Shown here piece by piece: positions 29,614-40,502 of a stretch of DNA of 64,000 nt. The stretch's first letter is position 1. Each line of letters opens with the position of its first letter. Made by a program: the position numbers and the translations under genes. The stretch is from an uncultured Pelagibacteraceae bacterium (lineage in GTDB: Bacteria; Pseudomonadota; Alphaproteobacteria; Pelagibacterales; AG-422-B15): assembly GCA_902578305.1 (NCBI GenBank), contig CACHCK010000002.1, forward strand, positions 67,907-131,906, read 5' to 3'. The notes below the pieces were generated by a model. That model was given only the letters and a program-made list of their open reading frames with translations, did no database searches and had not been told where the DNA came from.

Positions 29614-30978
29614 TTACTTAACTTTCCAAGTTGTTTCACCACCTTGATCTTCAAGGATGACTCCCATTTTATCTAATTCATCTCGGATCCTATCAGCATC
29701 ATCAAAGTTTTTGTTTGATCGTGCCTCATTTCTTTGAGCAATAAGCAACTCAACTTGAGCCGTATTGATATTTAAATTTTCCTTTTTCCAGGAAAGCCAA
29801 TCAGATGGTTTTTCATTTAAAAGTCCAAGCATATTTGCTGAATATAAAAAATTGCTTACTAAGCCTTTATCACCTGATTGGCAGTCTTTAAATTTTTGAT
29901 GAAGCACGCTAATAGCTTTAGGTGTATTCATATCATCCAATAATGTTTCCATAATTTCATTATCATTATTTGCATATTTTAATTCACCATCATTAAAATT
30001 GCTCAAAAATGTGTACCATTTATCTAATGTTTTTTTACTTTCATTAAGGTTATCCTTGGTCCAATTCAGAGGTTGTCTGTAATGAGTTGATATCATAGTC
30101 AGCCTAATAACTTCCCCTTGGAAACTGTCTTTTAACTCATTTACAGTTACAAAATTACCATCAGACTTTGACATTTTATTACCCTCAACAGTGACAAAGC
30201 CATTGTGAACCCAATAATTTGCAAATTTGTTATTATTTGCACACTCACTTTGAGCAATTTCATTCTCATGATGTGGAAATATTAAATCTTGGCCTCCTCC
30301 ATGTATGTCAAAATTTTCCCCTAAAAGTTTTTCACTCATTGCAGAGCACTCAATGTGCCAGCCAGGTCTCCCATCTCCCCATGGACTTTTCCAACTGGGC
30401 TCATCTTCTTTTGAAGGTTTCCATAATACAAAGTCAGATTCTTCTTTTTTATAACTTTCTACTCCTATACGCGAACCAGCAACCATTTCATCTAAATTCT
30501 TGCCAGAGAGTTTTCCATATTCTTTAAATTTATTTGAAGAAAAAAGAACATTACCATCCGCTTCATATGCAAACTCTTTTGATATGAGTTTTTCAATCAA
30601 CTCGATCATCTCGGGTATATGTTCGGTTGCTCTTGGCTCAAATGTAGGTTTTAAGGCACCAATATATTTCGCATCGTCATGAAAATAATTAATTGTCTTT
30701 TCTGTAAGTATTCCAATGTCTTCATTTTGATCATTTGCTGCGTGTATAATTTTATCATCAACGTCAGTGATATTTCTTACATAAGTTACATTTTCACTGC
30801 CATAAATTTTTTGGAGTAATCGAAATAAAATATCAAACACTATAACTGGTCGAGCATTGCCTACATGCGCATAATCGTAAACAGTTGGCCCACATACGTA
30901 CATTCGCACATTATTTGGATCAATTGGTTCAAACTTCTTTTTTGAATTGGTAAATGTATCGTAAAGCATCAAGTCCAT
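29614..30978 (-). CDS. cysS: cysteinyl-tRNA synthetase
   Basis: [40 protein letters not shown]. Confidence 0.97.
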   Translation of the reverse strand: MDLMLYDTFTNSKKKFEPIDPNNVRMYVCGPTVYDYAHVGNARPVIVFDILFRLLQKIYGSENVTYVRNITDVDDKIIHAANDQNEDIGILTEKTINYFHDDAKYIGALKPTFEPRATEHIPEMIELIEKLISKEFAYEADGNVLFSSNKFKEYGKLSGKNLDEMVAGSRIGVESYKKEESDFVLWKPSKEDEPSWKSPWGDGRPGWHIECSAMSEKLLGENFDIHGGGQDLIFPHHENEIAQSECANNNKFANYWVHNGFVTVEGNKMSKSDGNFVTVNELKDSFQGEVIRLTMISTHYRQPLNWTKDNLNESKKTLDKWYTFLSNFNDGELKYANNDNEIMETLLDDMNTPKAISVLHQKFKDCQSGDKGLVSNFLYSANMLGLLNEKPSDWLSWKKENLNINTAQVELLIAQRNEARSNKNFDDADRIRDELDKMGVILEDQGGETTWKVK

Positions 30979-32307
30979 TTAAGTCTGAGTCCTCTCAACA
31001 ATTTTGTCTCTACCAATTAGTTGTATGAGAAGCTTCATTTCTGGACCATGTGTCAGTCCTGTGAATGCTACTCGCAATGGAAGAAACAATTCTTTGCCCT
31101 TGCGTCCTGTTTTTTCTTTTATGGCATTCGTCCAAGTAGTCCAAGTATCATCATCCCAAGGTTCCTCTGGCATTAACTCTAATGCTAATTTTATATAATC
31201 TTTATCATCAGACTCAGCAGGCTTACTGTTAAATACAATGTCAGTCCAAGAAGATATTTCTTCAACAGTTTCCAAATTACCTTTTATGGTGTCCCAAAAC
31301 TTTTTATCAACATTTTCATCAATCTCAGTAAGTCTTGATTGAATTTCCTCATAATCAAATTTTTGGACTTGTTTTTTGTTTAGCGCCTTAAGTACATCAA
31401 TTTCAATACGTCCTGGTGATGTTGAAATTGTCTCAAGTCTAAATTCTTCAATGATTTGTTTTATCCCGCTCTTTAGTTCAATTGAATTTGAAGTTCCAAT
31501 AGTTGCTAGCAAGCTGAGAATTGAGATGGGCTCTATATTATCTTTTCTGAAACTATCGATTGATATTACATTATCTCTTTTTGATAGTTTGTCTCCTGTA
31601 GATGCCTTTAAAAGAGCATGATGAGCAAATGAAATTTTATTTTCATCCAATGCATTTATGATTTCAATTTGTACAGCGGTGTTGCTAGTGTGATCATCTC
31701 CTCTAATTACGTTAGTAATATTATAATCAACATCGTCTACAGCAGAACTAAATGTATAAAGTGGAACACCATCTTCTCGAAATAAAACTGGATCTGATAA
31801 GCTTGTTAAATCAATATCAATTTCACCCTTTAATAAATCATTCCATTTCATACGTTCTGTTTGAAGAAGAAATCGCCAATGAGGTTTTCTTCCATCATTT
31901 TCATAATCTTTAATTTGTTGCTCCGTTAATTTTAATGCAGAACGGTCATACACTTGCTTTCCACCGGCAGCCATCTGAAGCTTTCTTTTTCTCTCAAGTT
32001 CTTCAGGAGTTTCATAGCAAGCATATATCCTGCCATCAGATTTTAATTTTTCGAATTGCTCTTTATATCTTTCAAATCTAGAAGACTGATTAAAAGTCTC
32101 GTCATAGTCTATTCCCAGCCACTCCAAATCATATTTTATTTGTGAAATATACTCATCTTTTGACCTCTCTTGATCAGTGTCATCAATACGAAGAATAAAT
32201 TTTCCACCACTGTTTTTAGCATACAACCAATTTATGAGGGCTGTTCTGATATTACCCAAATGCAATAATCCTGTTGGACTAGGGGCAAATCTGGTTATCG
32301 ATGTCAT
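30979..32307 (-). CDS. gltX: glutamyl-tRNA synthetase
   Basis: TRFAPSPTGLLHLGNIRTALINWLYAK, GDKLSKRDN. Confidence 0.95.
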   Translation of the reverse strand: MTSITRFAPSPTGLLHLGNIRTALINWLYAKNSGGKFILRIDDTDQERSKDEYISQIKYDLEWLGIDYDETFNQSSRFERYKEQFEKLKSDGRIYACYETPEELERKRKLQMAAGGKQVYDRSALKLTEQQIKDYENDGRKPHWRFLLQTERMKWNDLLKGEIDIDLTSLSDPVLFREDGVPLYTFSSAVDDVDYNITNVIRGDDHTSNTAVQIEIINALDENKISFAHHALLKASTGDKLSKRDNVISIDSFRKDNIEPISILSLLATIGTSNSIELKSGIKQIIEEFRLETISTSPGRIEIDVLKALNKKQVQKFDYEEIQSRLTEIDENVDKKFWDTIKGNLETVEEISSWTDIVFNSKPAESDDKDYIKLALELMPEEPWDDDTWTTWTNAIKEKTGRKGKELFLPLRVAFTGLTHGPEMKLLIQLIGRDKIVERTQT

Positions 32308-33957
32308 CTATTTTTCCTTGTCTCTGAATGCATTTGTTATTGGGTATCGTCTGTCATACCCAAAATTTCTCACTGAAATTTTTACACCCGGAGCAGCTTG
32401 TCGTCTTTTATATTCAGAATTATAGAGCAAATTCTGAACTTTTGTAACCAAGCTTGGCTCATAACCTTTCGAAATAATCTCGTTAATTGAACTTTCTTTT
32501 TCAACAAGTAAGTACAAAATTTGATCCAAGACATCATAGGGCGGAAGGGAGTCGCTATCTTTCTGATCCTCTTTAAGTTCAGCAGTGGGTTCTTTTGATA
32601 TAATATTTTTAGGAATAACTTCCTTTTCTTTAATTGATGAAAATGATGGAAGATTTTCATTTCTCCATTCGGAAAGTTTATATAAATCAGATTTATAAAT
32701 ATCCTTAACTACTGAAAACCCCCCACACATATCTCCGTATAAAGTTGAATATCCAACCGAGACTTCTGATTTATTGCCATTAGTAACGACCATATGGCCA
32801 AACTTGTTTGAATAGGCCATCAATATTGCACCTCTAGTTCTTGATTGAATATTTTCTTCAGTAATATCTTTCTCTTTACCCGCGAATAAATTTGAAAGAG
32901 TGCTATCGTATGAATTCACAATATCTTTTATAGAAACACTTATTAACTCGATACCTAAATTTTTGCCTAGCTGATTTGCATCCTCATTACTTTCAACGCT
33001 TGTAAACTGAGATGGCATTAATATCCCTTTTACTCTTTCAGGTCCTAATGCATCTGTTGCAACAACCGCACTAAATGCGCTGTCTATGCCTCCCGATATA
33101 CCAATGACAACACCAGGAAATTTATTTTTCTCAACGTAGTCTCTAAGTCCAAGCATAAGATTGGAATAGACAATATCTTGCTTGTCACTACTGAGAGGCA
33201 CCTCTTCTTCAATATCAAAAGTCTTAGTATTAGGGTCGAATATATATTCCTTGCTTTCTTCAATGCAGTATTTAAATTTTGAAATTACCTTTTTTTGATT
33301 ACATAAGAAGGAAGACCCGTCAAAAACTATCTCATCTTGACCTCCAACTTGATTTACATAAATTAAAGGAGCTTCAATAGAGTTTGCAAAACTGAGTGCT
33401 TTTTTTTCTCTTTCCTCAATTTTATTTATATCAAATGGTGATGCATTTAAAGATACTGCCAAGTCGATTTCATTTTTATCTATCTCAACAATTGTATCGT
33501 TCACCCATATGTCCTCACAAATAAATAAACCCAATTTAATTCCATTAAAATCAATAATGCTGACTTGCTCTCCATTTGAGAAAATCCTTTTTTCATCAAA
33601 TACACCATAGTTTGGCAAAGCCATTTTATGATGTTTATGCAAGATCTTACCCTTTTTAATTACAATTGCTGAATTGAACAGTTTATTCTCTTCTAAGAAA
33701 GGTGTGCCTACAATTATTGTTGAGTTACTATTTTTAGAACAATTCAAGATATCTGAAATTGCATTGTTAACTTTTTCCATAAAAGCTGGTTTTAAAACCA
33801 AATCTTCTGGCGGGTAACCTGTAATCATCAATTCAGAGAAAATTATGAGATCGGATTTGTTGTTTTCAATATGATCAATCACAATTTGTTTATTCTTATC
33901 AATATTTCCAACTTGTGGGTTTGACTGAACAATTAATATGGAAGTTTTTTCTGTCAT
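32308..33957 (-). CDS. nadE: NAD+ synthase, glutamine-hydrolysing (nitrilase + NadE domains)
   Basis: FSELMITGYPPEDLVLKP, VVIGISGGIDSAFSAVVA, GNKSEVSVGYSTLYGDMCGGFSVVKDIYK. Confidence 0.96.
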   Translation of the reverse strand: MTEKTSILIVQSNPQVGNIDKNKQIVIDHIENNKSDLIIFSELMITGYPPEDLVLKPAFMEKVNNAISDILNCSKNSNSTIIVGTPFLEENKLFNSAIVIKKGKILHKHHKMALPNYGVFDEKRIFSNGEQVSIIDFNGIKLGLFICEDIWVNDTIVEIDKNEIDLAVSLNASPFDINKIEEREKKALSFANSIEAPLIYVNQVGGQDEIVFDGSSFLCNQKKVISKFKYCIEESKEYIFDPNTKTFDIEEEVPLSSDKQDIVYSNLMLGLRDYVEKNKFPGVVIGISGGIDSAFSAVVATDALGPERVKGILMPSQFTSVESNEDANQLGKNLGIELISVSIKDIVNSYDSTLSNLFAGKEKDITEENIQSRTRGAILMAYSNKFGHMVVTNGNKSEVSVGYSTLYGDMCGGFSVVKDIYKSDLYKLSEWRNENLPSFSSIKEKEVIPKNIISKEPTAELKEDQKDSDSLPPYDVLDQILYLLVEKESSINEIISKGYEPSLVTKVQNLLYNSEYKRRQAAPGVKISVRNFGYDRRYPITNAFRDKEK

Positions 33958-33992
33958 TTGACTGATCTTACAACTAAATAATTTAGTCGCAA

Positions 33993-35372
33993 TTACTTAG
34001 CAATCGTAATCTTTGAATTATATGGTTCTTGGGACTCTCTAAGCTTGTCAGATATTAAAAATGCAAGTTCAAGTGCTTGATTTGCGTTCAGCCTTGGGTC
34101 ACAGTGGGTATGATATCGTGCTGAAAGATCTTCATCCTTAATGGCTTGAGCGCCACCAATACATTCAGTTACATTTTGACCTGTCATTTCTAAATGTACT
34201 CCACCTGGGTATGTTCCCATTTGATGATGAATATCAAAAAATGTCTCGACTTCTTTAAGAACACTTTCAAATGGTCTTGTTTTAAAGCCTGAGTTAGCTT
34301 TCATGGTGTTACCGTGCATTGGGTCACAAGACCAAACTAAATTATGATCTGAATTTAAAAATGGTTGTATAAGCTTTGGTAACTTTTCATTTATAGTCTC
34401 AGAACCAAATCGACAAATTAATGTTATTTTTCCAGCCTCATTCTCAGGGTTTAGAATATCAAGAAGCTTTTTCAGTTCCTCAGGATCTAAAGATGGTCCA
34501 CATTTTATCCCAATTGGATTTTTAATTCCTCTGCAAAATTCTACATGTGCTCCGTCAGGCTGTCTGGTGCGATCACCAATCCAAACCATGTGGGCTGATG
34601 TGTCATAAACTTCACCTGATGTACTATCAAGTCGCGTTAGACATTCTTCATAAGGGAGCAATAGAGCCTCGTGACTTGTATAGAAGTCAACGCTTCTTAA
34701 ACGTTTTGTGTTTCTTGAGGAAATTCCAATAGCTTCCATAAAAGATAATGTATCCGAGATTTTATTTGCTAGTTCTCTAAATTTCTTTCCTTGAGAACTT
34801 TCATCTACAAATCCCATATTCCATTGATGAACTTTATTTAAATCTGAAAATCCACCTTTAGCAAAAGCTCTTAATAAATTAAGTGTAGCAGCTGATTGTG
34901 TGTATGCTCTGATCATACGATCAGGGTCGGGAACTCTCGCATCTTCGGTAAAGTCCATATCATTTATAATGTCACCTTTATAGCTATCTAACTCAACACC
35001 ATCTATTTCTTCTTTAGGAGCACTTCGTGGTTTTGCAAACTGACCTGCCATTCTTCCAACTTTTACGACAGGGCAATTACCTGCAGCAGTTAATGTAACG
35101 GACATTTGTAGTAATACTTTGAATGTATCTCTTATATAATCTGCATTGAAATCATCAAAACTTTCTGCACAATCACCACCTTGTAATAAAAATGCTTTAC
35201 CCTCTGAAACTTTGGCAAGATTTCTTTTTAAATCTCTTGCCTCACCTGCAAAAACAAGTGGCGGGTAAGATCGTAACTGATCCTCAGTTTTTTCTAATTT
35301 CTTCACATCTGGATACTCTGGCAAATGCTTAGCCTCGTAATTTCTCCAACTGTTAACAGACCATTTCTTCAT
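33993..35372 (-). CDS. class II 3-deoxy-7-phosphoheptulonate synthase
   Basis: FLLQGGDCAESF, VKVGRMAGQFAKPRS, LVWSCDPMHGNT. Confidence 0.95.
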   Translation of the reverse strand: MKKWSVNSWRNYEAKHLPEYPDVKKLEKTEDQLRSYPPLVFAGEARDLKRNLAKVSEGKAFLLQGGDCAESFDDFNADYIRDTFKVLLQMSVTLTAAGNCPVVKVGRMAGQFAKPRSAPKEEIDGVELDSYKGDIINDMDFTEDARVPDPDRMIRAYTQSAATLNLLRAFAKGGFSDLNKVHQWNMGFVDESSQGKKFRELANKISDTLSFMEAIGISSRNTKRLRSVDFYTSHEALLLPYEECLTRLDSTSGEVYDTSAHMVWIGDRTRQPDGAHVEFCRGIKNPIGIKCGPSLDPEELKKLLDILNPENEAGKITLICRFGSETINEKLPKLIQPFLNSDHNLVWSCDPMHGNTMKANSGFKTRPFESVLKEVETFFDIHHQMGTYPGGVHLEMTGQNVTECIGGAQAIKDEDLSARYHTHCDPRLNANQALELAFLISDKLRESQEPYNSKITIAK

Positions 35373-35455
35373 ATTTTTTAAATATTCGTTTTGCGGGCTT
35401 TATAGTACTAAATAAAGTAAAATACTAGAGTTTCAGTAAAATACATTGATTTTAC

Positions 35456-36136
35456 TTAGTTTATTGCTCCTAAGGTATCTATTCCAGCACTTATTTTTGC
35501 TGCCACATCTTCCTGGTCGAGTTTTTTGGTTTGCTGATATTGTGGATGAGCGAGAGTTGCTAAATCTTTTGCTTTAGCCAATGCAAGCTCCATTAACTTT
35601 TCATGTTCAGTTACTTCATCTAAATAACCTGGAGCAATAGCATCTTCAATTGAATACATTTCAGCATTTAATAGTGCTCTCTGCTTGTGTGGTTTTGTCA
35701 GTTTAAATTTTGCAAGTTCAAGTATTGGTGTTGGAATAATCATGTTATTTCGTAATTCGTTGGCTCCAATTTTAAAGTCGCCTTTAATTCCTATACGGTG
35801 ATCACAGCTACAAAGTAAAAAAGCACCAAGCGCGATTGCGTGTCCGCTGCAAGCTGCAACAATCGGTCTAGGAAAGGTAAAAATTTTTAATAATAAGTTA
35901 AAACCACTTTTAACCATTTCAGCAGCATTTTCTGGACTTGACATCATAACTTTTAAATCAAACCCAGCAGAAAACATTCCTTCTCGACCTGCTATTAAAA
36001 CAGAACCTTTATCAGAAGGGACTTGATCTAATATCTCACTAAAATTTTTTATCATATCAGGGGAGAATACATTTACTTTGCCATCATCCATTTGAATGAT
36101 TGAAACATCTCCATCTGATTTTAAAGTTACTGTCAT
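35456..36136 (-). CDS. enoyl-CoA hydratase/isomerase family protein
   Basis: GREGMFSAGFDLKV, VAACSGHAIALGAFLLCSCDHRIG. Confidence 0.85.
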   Translation of the reverse strand: MTVTLKSDGDVSIIQMDDGKVNVFSPDMIKNFSEILDQVPSDKGSVLIAGREGMFSAGFDLKVMMSSPENAAEMVKSGFNLLLKIFTFPRPIVAACSGHAIALGAFLLCSCDHRIGIKGDFKIGANELRNNMIIPTPILELAKFKLTKPHKQRALLNAEMYSIEDAIAPGYLDEVTEHEKLMELALAKAKDLATLAHPQYQQTKKLDQEDVAAKISAGIDTLGAIN

Positions 36137-36190
36137 ATGTTTAATTTTAAATAAAAGTAAAATTTATAATAGATATAAATTTTATATTTT

Positions 36191-37261
36191 CTAGTTTTTT
36201 AGAATAAAATTATTTATTAAATTTGCTAGTTCAGGACCAGCCTCTTCTTGGCAGAAATGTCCAACTCCTTCCAAAGTAACAACAGTCGGGTTCGGTATCC
36301 TAGTCAAAAAATCTTCCTTCATAGTTATTGTTATTCGTTCATTGCCTCCAAACGCCACAAGAAAAGGTTTATCCCATTTTTCATAAACATCTTTCCAGTA
36401 TTTCTCATTTTCGGATAATTGTGTTGGTAATAAATAAGCCATAACATGAGCTCCTGCTTTATATTGACCTGAAGGATACGGAGCTTCATAAGCTCTGATT
36501 TGCTCATCAGATAGCTCTAAACGCCCGAAGGTAGAAATAATTCCTGATACATCCATATCATCCGAGTAATACGAGTGTGCAATCCATTTTGAAAACATTC
36601 TCATACCTTCAAGTGGTGATGGCTCTTCCAACGTTAGTGCTTTATCAGCAGCTGTTTTAAGTTCCTCAAAAGTGACCATTCCATTCCACCAGACCATAAA
36701 CTTGACGAAATTTTCAAATATCCATGCCGTTATACCATCTCTAGCAACCATGCCTGTATTTGAAACAACAACTCTTGCAAAACGATCAGGCATCTCAGCT
36801 ACAACCCGAAGTCCAATCATGCCTCCCCAATCTTGTCCAAAGAATGTGGCTTCTCTTAAATCAAGTTGCCTCACCAACGCCTTCATAGTGTTGATATGAA
36901 ATTCATAGCTATAGTCATATTTAGAAATAAATTTATCTGACTTTCCAAATCCTACTAAGTCAGGAACAATAACTCTATGACCTGCGTCAGTTAACACCGG
37001 TATCATTTTTCGAAATAGATAGCTCCAAGTTGGTAATCCATGAAGAAGGAAAATGGGATCACCATCTTTAGGTCCTTCATCAAGGTAGTGAATTCTTAAA
37101 CCATGAATTTCAATATAATTTGGATCAAATGGATAATCTTCTAAATTTTCAAATTGTGTATCAGGAGTTCTCAAAACACCAGGTGAAACTTCATATGCAT
37201 GAATGAAACTTATTGCATTAAAAAAAAACAAACAAATAAGGATACTTATCTTTGCCAACAT
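36191..37261 (-). CDS. secreted alpha/beta hydrolase, haloalkane-dehalogenase-like
   Basis: Signal peptide MLAKISILICLFFFNAISFIHA; LLHGLPTWSYLFRKMIP, FFGQDWGGMIGL with Asp nucleophile elbow. Confidence 0.75.
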   Translation of the reverse strand: MLAKISILICLFFFNAISFIHAYEVSPGVLRTPDTQFENLEDYPFDPNYIEIHGLRIHYLDEGPKDGDPIFLLHGLPTWSYLFRKMIPVLTDAGHRVIVPDLVGFGKSDKFISKYDYSYEFHINTMKALVRQLDLREATFFGQDWGGMIGLRVVAEMPDRFARVVVSNTGMVARDGITAWIFENFVKFMVWWNGMVTFEELKTAADKALTLEEPSPLEGMRMFSKWIAHSYYSDDMDVSGIISTFGRLELSDEQIRAYEAPYPSGQYKAGAHVMAYLLPTQLSENEKYWKDVYEKWDKPFLVAFGGNERITITMKEDFLTRIPNPTVVTLEGVGHFCQEEAGPELANLINNFILKN

Positions 37262-37302
37262 TTAAACAAAGATAATATGTTGTCAGTTTTTGTGTCAATA
37301 AA

Positions 37303-39126
37303 TTATTCTACGGTAACAGACTTAGCAAGATTTCTTGGCTGATCGACATCATTGCCAAGCTCAACTGCCGTATAATAGGCAAGCATATGAATGGGAACTG
37401 AATAAACGATTGCTTCAATTGATTTAGGGCATTTTGGTAAACGAAAAACTTCCCAAATATTTTCAGAATTTGACTCCAGTGTTTCATCGTCTGTTATCAT
37501 TAATATTTTACCTCCACGAGCGATAACTTCTTGAATGTTTGATATTGTTTTATGAAAAAGGGGACCTGGTGGAACAATGCACACAACTGGCAAATCTTTT
37601 TCTATTAAAGCAAGTGGACCATGTTTCATTTCACCTGCAGGATATCCCTCTGCATGGATATATGATATTTCTTTAAACTTTAGCGCTCCTTCCAATGCTA
37701 ATGGAAACGCAGTACCACGGCCAAGATACATTACACCCTTGGCATTTATAATTGCTTTTGCTGTGTCTTTTAGTGAATAAGATCTCTCAATTGCTTGTTC
37801 AAGCAATAGAGGCGCTTGCATAATCTCCTTGCATAATTTTTTATTTTCCTCAACAGACATGAATTTTTTTGCTGATGCTAAATGAATTGATAGAGATAAA
37901 AGTGCTGATAATTGAGCGGTAAACGCCTTTGTTGAAGCAACTCCTATTTCTGCTCCTGCCTTAGTATAAATACAGTGATCACTATCTCTTGCTATTGAAC
38001 TATTTTTAACATTCACAATACTCAACGTCTGAATTTTTTGCTTTCTACAATAATCTAATGCAGCTTTAGTATCGGCGGTTTCACCAGATTGAGAGACAAA
38101 TATACATAATGCGTTTGGATCAATTACTGGATCACGATAACGAAACTCTGATGCCATATCGCATTCAACTGGTGTCCTTGCATATTGTTCAAAATAATAT
38201 TTTCCAACCAAACATGAGTAATAAGCTGTTCCACAAGCAATCAGATAAATCTTTGAAATTTTATCAAAAATTAAATTGATATTTGAAATTGTGATTGTGC
38301 CCTTATCGTAATCTATAAATTGTCGAAATGTTTCACCTACTGCATGAGGGTGTTCATGTATTTCTTTCTCCATAAAATGTTTATAAGGACCTTTTGAAAC
38401 TTCTGACTCGTTTATTCCTATTTCAACAAATTCTCTATTCGCTCTTTCGCCCTCCAGGTTATAAATTTCTATACTTTCTTTATTTAATACTGTTATATCC
38501 CCGTCTTCCAAGTAACACACTTTATTGGCAACTGAGCTTAGCGCAATCGAGTCAGATCCTATTGAATTTCCAATTCCATTTGTACCTGCAACAAGTGGAC
38601 TTCCGTTCTTAGCGCCATAAATAGTGTCTTCACTATCACTGAAAATAATTGCTAGTGCATATGATCCCTCAAGAGAAGAAATTGTCTTTTGAACGCTCTC
38701 AAGATGGCTTAGACCCTCCTTTAGATAAAACGTTAATAACGCAGTAATTACCTCAGAGTCAGTATCTGACTCAAAATGATAATCTTTTACTTCCTTTAAT
38801 TTTTTCAATTCTGCAGCATTTTCAATTATTCCATTATGTACAAGCGATACCGAGGTTGATGAATGGGGGTGAGCATTTTTATCAGAAGGTTCCCCATGAG
38901 TAGCCCAACGAGTATGACCTATTCCCGTATTGCCATCAAATTGATCTTTTTGAAGAGCGTAAATCAAATTATCAAGCTTGCCTTTTACTTTTCTTTGATT
39001 GATCTTCTTAGCAGTGTTTATTGCAATACCAGCAGAGTCGTAACCACGATATTCTAATTTCCTTAGTGCATTTATAATGTTCGAAGACACATTCTCTTTA
39101 GAAGCTATACCAATGATGCCACACAT
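37303..39126 (-). CDS. glmS: glutamine--fructose-6-phosphate aminotransferase
   Basis: MCGIIGIASKENV, LRKLEYRGYDSAGIA, C-terminal DVDQPRNLAKSVTVE. Confidence 0.98.
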   Translation of the reverse strand: MCGIIGIASKENVSSNIINALRKLEYRGYDSAGIAINTAKKINQRKVKGKLDNLIYALQKDQFDGNTGIGHTRWATHGEPSDKNAHPHSSTSVSLVHNGIIENAAELKKLKEVKDYHFESDTDSEVITALLTFYLKEGLSHLESVQKTISSLEGSYALAIIFSDSEDTIYGAKNGSPLVAGTNGIGNSIGSDSIALSSVANKVCYLEDGDITVLNKESIEIYNLEGERANREFVEIGINESEVSKGPYKHFMEKEIHEHPHAVGETFRQFIDYDKGTITISNINLIFDKISKIYLIACGTAYYSCLVGKYYFEQYARTPVECDMASEFRYRDPVIDPNALCIFVSQSGETADTKAALDYCRKQKIQTLSIVNVKNSSIARDSDHCIYTKAGAEIGVASTKAFTAQLSALLSLSIHLASAKKFMSVEENKKLCKEIMQAPLLLEQAIERSYSLKDTAKAIINAKGVMYLGRGTAFPLALEGALKFKEISYIHAEGYPAGEMKHGPLALIEKDLPVVCIVPPGPLFHKTISNIQEVIARGGKILMITDDETLESNSENIWEVFRLPKCPKSIEAIVYSVPIHMLAYYTAVELGNDVDQPRNLAKSVTVE

Positions 39127-40427
39127 TACCTTTTCCCTTTTTTATTTGACCAATTTTTTACCGTCTTTTGAGATGATCTTTCAACCGCAAGACTGTTCTC
39201 AACTACATGTTTAGTTATAGTTGAACCAGAACCAATATACGCATTCTTACCTACAATTAACGGGGCCACTAAAGATGAGTTTGAGCCTATAAATGCTTTA
39301 TCTTTGATAACTGTTTTAAATTTTGAGGCACCATCGTAATTGCAAGTAATAGTTCCAGCCCCCACGTTAACTTTTTTACCTATTTCTGTGTCACCTATAT
39401 ATGACAAGTGATTAACTTTTGACCCCTTATCTATTTTTGAATTTTTGATCTCTACAAAATTACCGACCTTAGCATTATCATTTATTTTTGTGCCTGGTCT
39501 TATTCTTGCATAAGGTCCAATACTGACTTCTTTCCCAATTTTACAATCTTCTATATGACTGAATGCGTGTATCTCAGTATTGTTACCAATAACGACGTTT
39601 TTGCCGATGATCACAAATGGATGAATTGTAACGTCTTTTCCAATTTTAGTATCTTTCGATAAATATACAGTATCAGGGTCTGTCATGGTCACGCCTGCAG
39701 TAAGATGCTTGGATCTTAATTCATTTTGGATTTCTTTTTCAGCCATCGCTAAATCATTTTTATCATTTACACCCATAACTTCTGTCTCTGCGGTTTGTAT
39801 CGGATTGACTTTTACACCTTTTTTAAATGCCAAGTTAAATATATCAGTTAAATAAAATTCTTTCTTCTTATTATTATTATTTAATTTAGGTAACAAAGAG
39901 CTTAATAGCTTTGTCTCGATAGCAAAGATCCCTGAATTACATAAGTAGTAATTTTCATTTTTCTTTAGCTCTTTTTGCTCAATCACCTGACTGATCAAAC
40001 CGTCAGTACCTAATATTACCTTACCGTAATTATTTCTTTCTTCTTTATTGAAACATAATAAGTTAACTGTGTTTGTTTTAATTTTTGAAACATTAATAAT
40101 AGTTTTATGTTTTATAAGAGGGACGTCTCCATAAAGAACAAGAGTAACTGAATCTTTTTCAAGACTTTTTATAGCAGACTTTATAGCATCGCCAGTACCA
40201 TTCTGTTTTTTTTGAATAACAATATTTAAATTGTTATTATATCTAAAATTATTTTTAATTTGGTTGTTTACAACTAGATGAATTCTTTTTGGCTTCAATC
40301 TAATTGATGCATCGATCACATAATCAATTATTTGCTTACCGCCCAATTCATGAAGTATTTTGGGTTTGCTTGATTTCATTCTTGTGCCTTTACCAGCGGC
40401 AAGTATTATTATTTCTAAATTTTTCAT
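39126..40427 (-). CDS. glmU: bifunctional GlcNAc-1-P uridyltransferase/GlcN-1-P acetyltransferase (start trimmed to MKNLEIIILAAG)
   Basis: IILAAGKGTRMKSSKPKILHELGG, left-handed beta-helix repeats; 1-bp overlap with glmS. Confidence 0.96.
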   Translation of the reverse strand: MKNLEIIILAAGKGTRMKSSKPKILHELGGKQIIDYVIDASIRLKPKRIHLVVNNQIKNNFRYNNNLNIVIQKKQNGTGDAIKSAIKSLEKDSVTLVLYGDVPLIKHKTIINVSKIKTNTVNLLCFNKEERNNYGKVILGTDGLISQVIEQKELKKNENYYLCNSGIFAIETKLLSSLLPKLNNNNKKKEFYLTDIFNLAFKKGVKVNPIQTAETEVMGVNDKNDLAMAEKEIQNELRSKHLTAGVTMTDPDTVYLSKDTKIGKDVTIHPFVIIGKNVVIGNNTEIHAFSHIEDCKIGKEVSIGPYARIRPGTKINDNAKVGNFVEIKNSKIDKGSKVNHLSYIGDTEIGKKVNVGAGTITCNYDGASKFKTVIKDKAFIGSNSSLVAPLIVGKNAYIGSGSTITKHVVENSLAVERSSQKTVKNWSNKKGKR

Positions 40428-40502
40428 TGAATTTTTTTTGGAAAATAACCAATATGCCATTAATTGTATCGTAAAATTTTATTTCAGAGATTTACTCATA
40501 AA

